Below are positions 46,156 to 56,643 of a DNA stretch of 64,000 nucleotides, piece after piece. Under the pieces are notes generated by a model that had not been told where the DNA came from, did not search any database, and was given only the letters and a program-made list of their open reading frames with translations. A program made the position numbers and the translations under genes. The stretch spans positions 19,158,001-19,222,000 of the forward strand of contig NC_079482.1 in assembly GCF_026230105.1 (NCBI RefSeq), in the 5' to 3' direction. This DNA is from Diorhabda sublineata. Its lineage: Eukaryota > Arthropoda > Insecta > Coleoptera > Chrysomelidae. How positions within the stretch are numbered: position 1 is the stretch's first letter; each line of letters starts with the position of its first letter.

Positions 46156-46895
46156 TGAATGTTGGGTTAACACCATAAAATAAAGACTTTCTTTTCGTAT
46201 GATTATTTGATGAACAAAGTGAACATTGGAAACTGTTTTATTTATTATATATATTATTTATTAGATATATATATTGTACAGACATAATAATCAAAGCAAT
46301 TTGTTAAGGTTTCTTCAAATGCTTCGTGTGATATAATAAAATAATAAATAAAACGTCAATTTTTCATCTGTACCATTTTATTAATAAATATTCCTTTGAA
46401 GTACTTGTAGTCTTCTCATTACATGATTAATAAGTGAAGTAGCGTTTTTTTTTACATTATAATTGTTCAGTTGAGATTGATCATTAAATTTAGAATGGTA
46501 AACATAGGGAAAAAGACGATAATACGCAAGAAATAGAATGTTCAGAAACTGAAATGGAGTTATGAAAAATACAGGATGAAAATTGAATAGAAAAGCGTAA
46601 TCACTGCAGTATAGAAAGTTATTATTACAAAACATATAAGATGAATTACTTTGATTAGAAATGTACAATGAAAATTGAAGATAAAAAATACTTAAAATAG
46701 CTACAAACTACAAACTGTTTATGATAAATATAGGAAAATAAGAAATAACTGGCTAATGAAACAAAGAGAATAAAATAGGGATACGTCAGAAAACAAAAAT
46801 AATGTGAAATGGCGTAAATATACGAAGGAATAAAATTAGAAACGAACTATAACAAATATCAATAAAAAAAATGGAGTATTTCAAAAATTTATTAA
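46156..46895. other. AT-rich region, no gene recognised
   Basis: The minus-strand frame 46381-46668 is AT-driven and carries no motif. The tract merges into the RTE relic. Confidence 0.45.
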
Positions 46896-48240
46896 AGGAA
46901 TAAAATGATAATAACACAATATTAGAATTTGATAAATCTGACAGAAGTAGAATGGAATGACATAATCAACATATTGAAAAACAACGAAGCAGGAGGGTCA
47001 GACGAAATAGTAAATGAGATAATAATAAAATGTGGAGCATACAACCTATAGCAAAGAATATTTAATATCATGGAAAGAATATGGCAGAACCAATGCCGAG
47101 AGAGTGGTATACAAGAAAGATTATATTAATAACGAAGTTAGTTTACTTAAAACCGTATATGATATACTAAGAACGATAATGAATGAAAGAATGGGAATGG
47201 AAAAGTCAGTGCAACCAGAAATAGAGGAGTATCAAAAAGGCTTTTGACAAAGAATACCAATAGTCGATGTATACTTTAAATAAAATGAACTAATAACATT
47301 GGAGTGCAACTGCATTTACTTCAAACAAGCATTCAATAGAATGAAGAGGAGGACAATTAAACAACCTAAAATAATACAAAAATGTGGTACGATGGGTAAA
47401 ACTGATGATAAATAAATTGTAGAGGAAGAGTAATGATAAAATAACGACTATCCGAGGCATTTGAGGATAATGGACTTTGAGCGATATTGTTCAATATTGC
47501 AGTGGATGGTATAATGAGGGAATGTTTTATCTGTGAAAGTATAATTGATAAATCGAAACATATGCTAAAGATTTAACTCTAATATCAAAGAAAGGACTTT
47601 CTTTAAGACGCACTAGAAAAAATGTAAGAGAAACAGAAAAAGAAGGGATTGAGGATAAAATTAGGAAAATATATGGAAATTAGAATAAAAAGGATGTTAA
47701 CAAACCAGAAATAGTGAAAATAAATGATCTTAGCTTCGAAGTAATCCACATATTTAAATACTCAAGAACAATGATACAAAGAACGAGACAATAAAAAGAA
47801 TTCATGCAGGATAAGGGACATATAGTAAATAAGAAATCTAAGAACAACTAAGGATATATGAACGAAAAATAATTAGGACAATTCATGAACCGGTGAAAAT
47901 TTAAAATAATGAGTATCGAGCACTTATTTTAAAATTTTAAATTATAAAATTAAGAATATACAAAAGAATGAGGATATAGCGAAAACAATTAAATTAGGTA
48001 TTCGATAAGATAGACACTTTGAGACAGAGAGAATGAAAAAACGAAAAGAGATAAGATTGAGACATTCATATATTGTACATTATATGAAAAACCTCGTAAT
48101 ACATGACTGGAACAGACAGATGCAGATAGAACGAAACAGAGAACAATTAACAACTCTACTTGTGAAAAAATTGCAAGTGACAGTAAAATGTGTGCTCAAC
48201 TTCCACAAAATACAGGGTCATAGAAGATCAATTTGAATAG
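46896..48240 (+). pseudogene. RTE-type reverse transcriptase, long decayed copy
   Basis: Across about 1.3 kb the RT blocks follow the expected order in shifting frames. VEWNDIINILKNNEAGGSDE then IVNEIIIKCGAYNL near 46,945-47,050 matches LKNNKAPGADGIxNELIKYGG. FNIMERIWQNQ near 47,060 and KTVYDILRTIMNERMGME near 47,150-47,205 follow, then IEEYQKGF (47,222) for IEEYQCGFR. YFKQAFNRMKRR near 47,320 matches FIDFKQAFDSINR. LFNIAVDGIMREC near 47,490-47,525 matches LFNIALExVMRE. TYAKDLTLISKKG near 47,558-47,590 is the catalytic box with YADD changed to YAKD, and ALEKMxEK with KLGKYMEIR follows. A C-terminal GHVMR/WNRQMQIERNREQL-like end lies near 48,060-48,150. More than ten stops make it inactive. 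It is an older copy than the RTE pieces at 26.3 and 36.8 kb. Confidence 0.8.
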
Positions 48241-49834
48241 TTTCAAGTATTATTATTTTTTCAACTTTTTGACAAGCTTATAACATCGGTTATTTTTTAT
48301 AGTCGTCACATAAAATATATAATCTGTTGATCCCTTTCTAGTTAAATTTATTAGACACATCGTATATAGGATTATGATCATTTTTTTAAATCTCTATTTA
48401 ATTAAATAAATAAAAATGTGTCTACGGATTATCATTATTGATGCAATGACATGATATATTGATAAAATATTTAAATTTTCATATTGGAACATATAGACAC
48501 ATCATTACATCATGTTATTATGAAAAAAATGAAATTTTCCATTATAATATTAATTCTTGAAAATAATCACATTGAAATTCTATTTATCAACGTTTAAGAT
48601 AAATTAATTTAAATCGTTTTTAATCATACAATCTGGAAAGTTACAGAAAAGTTTTAGCACAAATAAAAAACATGGTTTCATAGTTAATCAAACTAAAACG
48701 TGAAAATATTCGTTGATACAAGAATGAAGTGACTGACAATAAAATTAATTTTTTCTCCTCGCCGCAATTACCAAAAAAGTATTTTATGCTAATATAAAAC
48801 GTATCTTATTCACCCAAGTTTCAACTACAGGTATTAATCATTCCCTCAATTTTTTATTTCAGCAACAATGTCAAACTATCTATGATACAGAAAAACTGAG
48901 TAATATTGTGTGATATGTATAGTACAATTATTAGAATTATGAAGATATTTACAAGATTAGAATGTTTTTCCTTAATTTTTAGAAGCAGTCTTTGTTTGAC
49001 CTGAAGTATTGATACGCCTCTTACTCGATTTTTCTCACAACGACATACAAGCAATCTTTGCTGATTATTCTATACCATCAATTTTGTACAATAAATTTTC
49101 AATAAAATGCTATACAAACCGAAAATCCAAGAATAAGTTCTGCGAAGAAGAAAATCTTATGCACTTCTGGGGATGTAAATATATTTATTAATCTCGAACT
49201 CGCTTGGGCGCAAAATCGTTCTCAAATATTAAATTTTACTTACATCCCTCATAGTATAAATACATATCACTATTCTAAAACCGTCAAGTGCTTGAAATTT
49301 ATCTTTATAAGAGGACGATTCAAATATGATAGAGACACACTCTCTGACACATTTGTTTATTATCAAAATTTTTAACAGAAACTCCCTGTTTTTCTAGGTG
49401 ATTCTCCTCACTCGTTACTCAGTGCTACACATTTTTGCTACCCCTTCCTTGGGCTACTCGGATAGCGCACAAACTCTCCCTTGTCGTCGGTGCTGAATTT
49501 TTTACCTCGGAGACTGTAGCTTCTAGATGGCCGAAATCATATTCAAATATGAATGTCATAATTTTCTATCTCATAAAACCCGTTTCATTGATATTAGAAA
49601 TATATTTCTTTGTTCTATTCCGGTTAAAACTTGTGTAACTGCAAATAAAACGTTTCTCAATTTTTTATTAATTTTATTCTGTAAAATCATCCCACACTTT
49701 TAGAACATCAATTGCATAGTTAATGTTTTTATTTTAATATTAAGAATTACTTTTCATTTCTTAGTTTGATCAACTATAAAAGCTTATATTCATTATTTTT
49801 AACTACAATTTATCTGTTAAATATGACTTGAATA
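48241..49834. other. AT-rich region with one GC-richer patch
   Basis: Most is anonymous AT-rich sequence. A patch at about 49,425-49,545 has higher GC. On its minus strand a 40-codon open stretch reads YDFGHLEATVSEVKNSAPTT then RESLCAIRVAQGRGSKNV. It was not recognised and is probably part of a dispersed repeat. Confidence 0.4.
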
Positions 49835-50153
49835 CACGGTCTCACATACAGGTTTGGAAACGATGGTAGCGGGCGATAAATTACCTGACTCTGTTGCCGC
49901 CAGGTCGGCGTTGTAATCAAGAGATGTTGTCAAATTGTGTTAACCTAATAATAACAGTTATTTCTTTAAGTATTGAATTGTTATAAATAAAAATAGTTGA
50001 TATGTAATTATATAAAAGTTGAATAAGTACAAATAATAATAGATGTAAAAATTCTGTAAAAATTTTCATCTATAGCATCTCCAGATAACAGCGCTCCGCT
50101 ATGGCTATTAAAAAACACTTAGAATCCGGACAACCTGTATGTAAGACCGTGCT
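49835..50153. mobile_element. MITE-like element, about 320 bp
   Basis: The left end CACGGTCTCACATACAGGTT (about 49835) is matched in inverted form on the right by AACCTGTATGTAAGACCGTG (ending about 50151), 19 of 20 positions. Weaker inverted similarity continues inward for perhaps 50 bp (GGTAGCGGGCG on the left against AGCGGAGCGCTG on the reverse complement of the right). No coding frame is present. The target duplication is not clear, so the superfamily is unassigned. Confidence 0.65.
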
Positions 50154-52160
50154 CCAATATCAGAATGACAGGAAGATGACAGTATATAATACAAATTAGA
50201 TAAACAAAAAGTTATTGCTTATATTATATTTTTTAAGAAAATAAAACAAGAGACTAAATTCCACCAGTATATTTACTATGAGTGCAAAAAAGTATTTTTT
50301 TTAAATTTTTTTATTATTATTATTATTATTTATTATCAAAACAGAATCTTTTGAACTTACTACTTAGTCTATAACAATCTTTGTAATATACTAATTGAAT
50401 ACGTTTCATTTCAATTAATTATTTTGTTGTAGTTTTTAATAATTAACGCATTTGCTGTGAACTAACCCTGTTAGATGACTCTGAATCACCATTTCTATGA
50501 TAAAATCGAATGCGCTGGTTTAAAATGAGGTTTATGTACGCTAGGCACAGATCTCAAGGTAATAGTTATGATAGAAAAATTATTTATAATTTATCCATGT
50601 CCAACATTAATGGTGGGTCTAATCATCTATATAAAAAGTTGATGTATTGTTACCAAATTCTTGAAAATATACCTACAATAAACTAATGTTCTTCTGTACC
50701 ATTAGCTTCAATCTTCTTCACTATCTTTCTACACTTCCTTCGATTCTTTTCTACTTCTTTAATCTCAATCCTTTCTACCTCATATATATTCTGCTTCCTC
50801 CAACATTATTACCACAAATCTCTGCTGTAGCAATCTGGCACTGTGTTCTAATTATCTTGTTCTTTGTACCCGAACTATTGGTGTAATTCCAGGCTTCTTG
50901 TAAATCATCATTAGACTTCTCCAGATACCTTCCGATGTTTTGACACCGCCATATATTTTTCAGAGTATCTTTCTCATATTTTCAGTTTATCTTCATCGTC
51001 AACTGCAGGTGTCACAATTGTTTCATACGACAGCCCTTGAAAGGTTTTTTGCTCTCAGTAATTTTGATACCGATTCTACCGCTCCATTACCTTTCATAAT
51101 TGTTTTATCTATTTTAAAGAGTATGTCCATGCTTTATTTTCTATACTTATTTGTAAATCAAACTTTTTTACTTACTCCACAAATCTACTAAAATCCTCTT
51201 CCATTAATCAAAAAGTTTAAATAAGTTCAAAGGATTATAAATAAGCAGCCGTAGGAAAAATTCTTTATGATGGAAGTTATATTGCTACTATTTTCGGAAT
51301 ATATAGAGCTTACCGGCATCAAGAGGTGTATAATTTATTGATACATTGAATTAATAGATGAATCAGAGATTGTTCAACTTGCTGAAAAATTATGGTATTT
51401 AAAAAAAATCATGTTTAAAAGAAATTATGGCTTTTTATTTCACCAAATATATTTTGAAATGTTAATAAGAAAGTTCTAACTTAAAATTTTATTTTTAATC
51501 ACTGTGCACAATGGAAAAAATTGATTCCTCTAATTGTAAGCGTTTTTTAAGAAAATGCAAGTGCTCAGAACCATTTAGAAAAAAATGGAAAAAACTCAAC
51601 ATTGAGCAAAGGGGGTGATTAATAGAAATTATATATTTTGATATACCTCGTATACCATGCAAATATAATTCACATTATCAGCGACTACGCACGATTTTTA
51701 CTTAACAGTTGGATGGGAAGATGGTGCCAAGTAGCGTCTGCCGGGGAATGTTTAATTATACGAACCAAATAGTAGCGCTCGCTGGTGATATCTTCAGTTC
51801 GGATTAGAAATTTCGAGAGCTTGTCACGCCGCTCTGACATACAAGGACATCGAAAGTAGTTAGCGGTTACAACACTCTCCTTGTAATTGCGAGCCATTAG
51901 AGATGTTTATATCGACAAATAATCGATGAACATCATGCTCTTCGAAGGAGATGTAATACAATGTTCGTCGAGGCATTAGCGAAGAAAGTAGTTGTTTCTC
52001 TTTCGAAGAGAATAGTAAATAGTAGAAATCATATATTTTGATATCTCGGGCACACCTTTTATGCCATCTAAAAGTAATTTTTATACTATAAAATTTACCC
52101 TGATACGAACGTCGCGTCACCCTTATTTAACACATTTCGAAGGATACTTTCATATATATA
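50154..52160. other. No gene recognised; one direct repeat
   Basis: AGAAATNATATATTTTGATA occurs at 51624-51645 and again at 52023-52044, each followed by a CTCG-containing stretch. They may mark the ends of a ~400-bp repeat that has somewhat higher GC than its flanks. Open frames at 50686-51191 and 51685-52120 were inspected without finding a motif. Confidence 0.4.
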
Positions 52161-52740
52161 CAAGGGCAGTTTTTTTAACCTCCGATCGCTCCGTGCAGAT
52201 ACTACGCAGGCAGAAGTGGACATGCGTTGTAGGGGACTGCACTTCACACTCCGCCATTGTTGACAGTCAGTCGGCGTTGTGCTACAGCGACGTAAACATG
52301 TCTGCCATTATTGATGCTCCGGGAATTGCGGGAATTGAGTCGTGTGAATAGGGAAAACTTCTTGAATGATGGTGTTGTCGGTGAGTGGTGTCGAAAGTTT
52401 AAAGATGAAGGAGGCCAAGGACGCAAATCTGTCGTTTCAGATGACTTGGTCAACGAGTTGACAGAATGGTTAAAGAAAACTATTTCTGCTTTGTCTACGG
52501 TATTTCCAGAAGTTTCAAGGTCTGTTTTGTACTCTACTTGAATTCATTGACGGCAACTTTCTTTGAAGAGGGTACTGAAAATATTGTCCACAGATATGAC
52601 AAATGTCTCGATTTCTTCGGTGATTATGTTGAAAACTAACCGTACGTATACCAATCTTTCGGTAATAAAATTATTGTTTCATATGAACTTGTCTTTTATT
52701 TATAGCCTATCGGATGTTGAAAAAAAAAAGATTGTTCTTA
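52161..52740 (+). mobile_element. Internally deleted mariner-like element, about 580 bp
   Basis: The left end CAAGGGCAGTTTTTTTAACC (52161, after TATATATA) continues TCCGATCG. The right end, read on the minus strand, is AAGAACAATCTTTTTTTTTC followed by AACATCCGATAG. The two are diverged inverted repeats of about 30 bp. Between them lie the start and the very end of a mariner transposase gene with the catalytic core removed, as in many mariner deletion derivatives. Confidence 0.7.
52298..52655 (+). pseudogene. Mariner transposase, N-terminal HTH joined to C-terminal tail
   Basis: An ATG at 52298 gives MSAIIDAPG, the family start, then a frame break. The frame at 52311-52541 continues VNRENFLNDGVVGEWCRKFK, matching xxxYGENxMSDGVVRxWCRxFKDG, then DEGGQGRKSVVSDDLVNEL and PEVSRSVLYS, the second HTH region. 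About 20 bp later another frame (near 52,553-52,650) reads ATFFEEGTENIVHRYDKC then LDFFGDYVEN and stop, matching the invariant C-terminus FYxEGIxxLVxRYDKCLxxxGDYVEK. The ~200 residues containing all three catalytic Asp residues are deleted. Confidence 0.75.
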
Positions 52741-53144
52741 TCTCTACCCTTCATACTAATAGAACAAATTTATCTTATATATCACTCAAATATTCACAAT
52801 CAGAATCAATGATCATCCAATGTCTAGATTCTCGTCCTGTAAGTACTTATTTTCAATTATAATAACATGTTGACAACTTTTTCTCCAATCGATAACAAAT
52901 AACTAAAGAACATTCTTTTTCTGTCAAGATTTTCCGTCGAGCTAAATTAAATGAGACATTTTACTTATTTTGTTTGAGCTCACATTAACTCTATAGGGAT
53001 AGTAGATGGGAGCCTCGCGTCCCTAATCATGGAGCAAAAACTCAAATTTGAATACGTTGCGCTACTTTTTATCACGTAATAGAACATAGGCTCAAAACGA
53101 TTCAAGGAATAGTATATAATATCATAAGGATTAAAAGTGCATAT
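52741..53144. other. No gene recognised
   Basis: AT-rich sequence between the mariner derivative and the next inverted-repeat element. A small GC-richer segment lies near 53,000-53,030. Confidence 0.45.
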
Positions 53145-53174
53145 TGGAGTTTACTCCTTAAGAATCGATTTGCA

Positions 53175-53182
53175 TATATAAG
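53175..53182 (+). promoter_or_regulatory. TATA box (TATATAAG) for the mini-gene
   Basis: TATATAAG followed by a GC-rich GGGCCCGG lies just inside the left inverted repeat and about 190 bp before the candidate ATG at 53371. It is a good match to an RNA polymerase II TATA element. TATA-like strings are common in AT-rich DNA, so this is supported mainly by context. Confidence 0.35.
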
Positions 53183-53370
53183 GGGCCCGGTATGAGAAAA
53201 ATGTGAGGAGTAAAATCTATCCATGAATGACCTCGTTACGTTTTTGGTGCGCATCCTATGATGCGCAACTTTCTAATTTGTCAGTGTCAACATACTTATA
53301 TTGCTGTCATTATAAAGTTTTATTATCATTGTGTTCCGCTAAAGTGAACTGAAAGTATTTTCAAATAACT

Positions 53371-54106
53371 ATGGCAGAAAAAGGTGTAGATGATATTGCC
53401 GGAACATCTAACAAACACGTGGTTGCAAGGTACGTTATAATTCATGTATTATATGTATGAGCATGTGCAATTTGTATTTATTAAATATTTTAATAATTAT
53501 CGATGTAGTTCATATAAATATATATTTGAAAACAACACATAAAATTAGATAATCAACCCAATATGAATTATCGAGTGCATCCACATAAAATAGAAAATTT
53601 CTAACCTAACCAAAAATCAATTTTTTTGTCGATGTCTATAAATTCTTCCACGTTATTATGATTTATTTTATAAATAATTTTTAAATATTAACAACTGCAG
53701 TCAATAATTCGATAATATTATCAGAAAAATCGACAATATTTTTTCATTATAATAATATTTTTATATAATTTTCTTTCGAAAAGTTATTTTTTAGCTTATT
53801 TAAATAATTTTCATGTACTATTTATTATTGTATGTAAAAGATTTAGTGACATAATTATCTTTTTATAACCATTTTTATAATTATTAAGATAATATTATAT
53901 TTTAAATAAAAAATTACTTATAATAATTTAAAAAAAATGTTTATAAAAACCTTTTTTTATCAATTTTCTTAAAGTCGGTTAAAATTTTTATAATTATGCA
54001 TTTATAAATTTTCTAATTTTTTTTATATTTTTTGACTAGGAAAAAATCTAAATCTCCAAAAACTCCAGCAGAGAGACAGCGAGCTTACAGATTAAAAAAA
54101 AATTAA
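53371..54106 (+). CDS. Candidate two-exon mini-gene, 41 residues, function unknown
   Basis: Exon 1 is 53371-53429: 59 bp from an ATG, encoding MAEKGVDDIAGTSNKHVVA plus two bases. Exon 2 is 54040-54106: 67 bp, encoding the rest, with KKSKSPKTPAERQRAYRLKK then stop. The intron (53430-54039, 610 bp) begins AAG|GTACGT and ends with a T-rich tract and GACTAG|G. It is extremely AT-rich compared with the two exons, and the frame is maintained exactly across the junction. The predicted product has an acidic N-terminus and a strongly basic C-terminus resembling a DNA- or RNA-binding patch. I do not recognise a family, though TPAERQRAYR-like strings occur at the start of some transposon-encoded proteins. 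The gene sits wholly between inverted repeats, so it is likely a truncated transposon gene. Splicing and expression are predicted only. Confidence 0.4.
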
Positions 54107-54155
54107 TGAAGGAAGCCCAAAATATTCTGGCAATGAACCAATCTTTTTTAAGTTA

Positions 54156-54161
54156 AATAAA
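54156..54161 (+). terminator. Polyadenylation signal AATAAA of the mini-gene
   Basis: AATAAA lies 50 bp after the predicted stop codon and just before a T-rich and TG-containing stretch (CTCTTTTTGCG). The spacing is reasonable for a short 3' UTR. The hexamer is common by chance in this composition. Confidence 0.3.
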
Positions 54162-54208
54162 CTCTTTTTGCGTCTGGTTAGACTATCGAACTTAAGGAGT
54201 AAACTCCA

Positions 54209-55038
54209 GCCGTGCGTCGGAGCTGACACACACACACAATTTTTTTTTACGAGCGAGGCGGAACGCAGCGCAGCCGAGTGAATGCAAAATTACAATACTT
54301 TTGACGTTCTGAATTTAAAAAAACCACTGAAAATTCCTTGAATAACTCATCAATTATTCTAGTGGTTTGGTCATGGAAAAAAAGTCATTGAAGGAATTTT
54401 TGATGATTAGAAGCTGAATGAAAAATTTTTCTTGACAGGAATCTCTCGCACTTGATAATAATTCAGCTTGCATGGATTATTGCTGAGACTGTTATATGAA
54501 AGATTCTCGATAAAATATCAAAAGCTGACGTACCAACCTAATCTAACCAAAGTATGAGTTAAGGAACAAAATAAAAATGGAATCGGTTTTAAATACGATC
54601 GTTGATATTGGCCCATTTCATCAAGATCCACTACTTCTAGTGATGTTACCGAACCAAAGGTCATTTAAGGAATTTTTTATGGATAAATGTTGAATATGGA
54701 ATGCTTTTGTCTTTTGAAAACAATTTAGTGCATTTAATTCTTATGTGAAACAAAAGGCACAAAATTATTTTTATCTAAATAGGGATCACCAAGTTTTAAA
54801 ACCTTGGCAGACCTATAAAAAAACTTCTTTATTCGACGCAAGTAGATGACCTAATCGCAAACGATTTTCAAGTGTCAAACCGATTAAATCAACGCTTTGC
54901 CGTTAGCATATTAACTGAGTCTTCCCCTTTAATTTTACATTTTTTCATAGCCCTGTTACGACTACTTTAAACTTTAGAATAATGTCTTAACAATACACCA
55001 ATTTCGTATGTTTCGTACTCCATATTATTTATAATATA
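54209..55038. other. No gene recognised
   Basis: The start (54,225-54,290) has a short CA repeat and a GC-rich run (GAGCGAGGCGGAACGCAGCG). The rest is anonymous and AT-rich, ending in TATA at the target site of the next element. Confidence 0.45.
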
Positions 55039-55432
55039 CAGTGCTTTTCAGATAAAAGTATCCACCTTTAATAACTTTTGTAATACTGGTATTTAGAAAA
55101 AATCCAAACACACGTCAATTTATGTTGGAAGGGGCAAGCATTATGGCTTATTTAAACTTACTGGAAAAGCCACCCCCTCACCCCTAGCAGCATCCCCTTT
55201 ATTTTTTTAAATTACTTGTCATATTTTTTATGTAAAATTTGGATACTCCTCTTTGAGCTGATTTCAAAAATGTATAATACTTGTAAGTTAAAGTGGTTAG
55301 TTTATGAGATAAACAATTTTTCTTTTAAGAGCACAAATTTTACTTATTATTTACTTTCACCTTATTTGCCTGTACTAAAATGGGTTGTACAACAGTTCAA
55401 ACTCTTTAATCTTTTTAACTGTGCTATTTATT
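55039..55432. repeat. Left 394-bp terminal inverted repeat of the 55-kb transposon
   Basis: Pairs with 56644-57037. It ends at GTGCTATTTATT, seven bases before the transposase stop codon. Differences between the arms are single substitutions, for example ACTTGTAAGTT against ACTTGAAAGTT. Confidence 0.93.
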
Positions 55433-55438
55433 ATGAAG

Positions 55439-56551
55439 TTACAATAAGTGTTCAAAATGAGTACCATTCACTTCCATACAATGGTATAATCTATTTTGAA
55501 ATGCCTCTCTGACATTGCTTAATACGGCTGGATTTAATTGTCGACATTCATTTTCTATCCTCTCTCGTAAATCATCCAGAGATTCTGGTTGGGTAGCATA
55601 AACTTTTGTTTTTAAATACCCCCATAAAAAGAAGTCTAGGGGTGTTAAATCCGGTGACCTAGGTGGCCACTCCATCATCTGCCCCCTTCTACCTATCCAA
55701 CGAGCGGGGAATGTTTCGTTTAAAAATTGTCGGACAGGCATAGCATAGTGTGGGGGAGGTCCGTCTTGTTGAAATACCAGTAAATCTTCGGAAAGGTTAT
55801 CATCATTTTCTATTATTGTTGTAATACGTGGGTCAACCCCTTCCCTGAGTAACTCAAGATATGATTCACCATTTAAATTTCCGTTGATGAAGAGAGGTCC
55901 GACAATGTGGTCACCTAGGATACCACACCAAACGTTTAACTTTTGGGGATGTTGTGTATGGAATTCACGCATAATATGTGGATCACTTTCAGCCCAATAT
56001 CTACAATTATGCCAACTTACTAAGCCATTTAATGACCTTGAGCATTCATCAGAAAAGCAAATATTGTTTAACAATTGTGGATTGTTATTGATAATTTGCG
56101 TCATTGATTCGCAAAACTCTAGACGACGATCAAAATCATCTTCATTCAACTCGTGCACCAACTTAACTTTGTATGGGTAGTACTTGAATTTATGTAGAAC
56201 TCGGAAAACTGTAGAAGATGAAACACCGATCGCTCTACTTATTGTTGACAACGATTGGGGTTGTTGAGCATCTAAGCTGACTTGCCCTAAAATTGCCACT
56301 TGGATTGCTTCGTTATTTACGAGTCCCTCTCGCTTATGCTCTTTATTGCAAACAGACCCTGTTGTGGTAAATTTCTCCATCAGTTGAATTACATACTTAT
56401 GAGTTGCATGTCTTCCGTCATGTAATTCGTTAAATATTCTAGCAGCAGCTCTTGCACAATTATTATTTTGGTAGTATGAACCTACAATTTCAATTCTTTC
56501 TTGCAAAGAGTAAACCATTTCAGAGAAACAAAATAAATAATGTATCATCAA
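55439..56551 (-). CDS. DDE transposase of Tc1/mariner superfamily, intact, 370 residues
   Basis: It catalyses cut-and-paste movement of its own element at TA sites. N-terminal HTH region, residues ~12-65: MVYSLQERIEIVG, then ARAAARIFNELHDGR. Second HTH, ~100-125: LSTISRAIGVSSSTVFRVLH. A linker HPYK-like YYPYKVKLV follows. The catalytic triad by motif is D168 (CFSDEC), D263 (FQQDGPPPHY) and D306 (SPDLTPLDFFLWG). The gap between the last two is 42 residues by my count, longer than the 34 of classical mariner. NCRYWAE and QKLNVWCGILGD are usual for the clade. The frame has no stop and ends NGTHFEHLL, as in relatives. Met12 (ATG at 56518-56516) is a likely alternative start because family members begin MVYxLxER. 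It is probably transcribed from within the right inverted repeat. Full length and intact catalytic residues make it the best candidate for an active gene here. Confidence 0.93.
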   Translation of the reverse strand: MMIHYLFCFSEMVYSLQERIEIVGSYYQNNNCARAAARIFNELHDGRHATHKYVIQLMEKFTTTGSVCNKEHKREGLVNNEAIQVAILGQVSLDAQQPQSLSTISRAIGVSSSTVFRVLHKFKYYPYKVKLVHELNEDDFDRRLEFCESMTQIINNNPQLLNNICFSDECSRSLNGLVSWHNCRYWAESDPHIMREFHTQHPQKLNVWCGILGDHIVGPLFINGNLNGESYLELLREGVDPRITTIIENDDNLSEDLLVFQQDGPPPHYAMPVRQFLNETFPARWIGRRGQMMEWPPRSPDLTPLDFFLWGYLKTKVYATQPESLDDLRERIENECRQLNPAVLSNVREAFQNRLYHCMEVNGTHFEHLL

Positions 56552-56643
56552 ATTACACTATCAATAGTGACTACAAATTCTAGTTGACAATGTCAAACTT
56601 TAATAAAAAGTAGAGTTTTTTGTTGTTTGGATTTTTTAAGTAG

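Larger units (their letters stand above)
53145..54208. mobile_element. Unassigned inverted-repeat element, 1064 bp, enclosing a two-exon mini-gene
   Basis: TGGAGTTTACTCCTTAAG at 53145 is matched exactly in inverted form by CTTAAGGAGTAAACTCCA ending at 54208. Weaker similarity extends outward (GCATAT against GCACGG on the complement), so the element may be slightly longer. No target-site duplication is obvious. Inside are a TATA box (53175), a hairpin (TGCGCATC-CTAT-GATGCGCA, about 53249-53268), the candidate mini-gene 53371-54106 and an AATAAA at 54156. The superfamily is unknown. A GC-rich stretch with GCGAGGCGGAACGCAGCGCA follows at 54,240-54,275 and could belong to the same element. Confidence 0.55.

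Noticed and set aside
49425..49545. 40-codon minus-strand open stretch in a GC-richer patch
   Set aside because: Short, without start, splice sites or a known motif; more likely part of a dispersed repeat.
55216..55512. 98-codon plus-strand frame, repeated at 61843-62067 and 63164-63403
   Set aside because: It lies in the 394-bp inverted repeats and appears in every arm because they are copies; it has no family motif and overlaps non-coding ends.
55884..56180. 98-codon plus-strand frame, and its mirror at 62506-62814 (minus)
   Set aside because: Antisense shadow of the transposase; the same shadow appears in both copies of the transposon.
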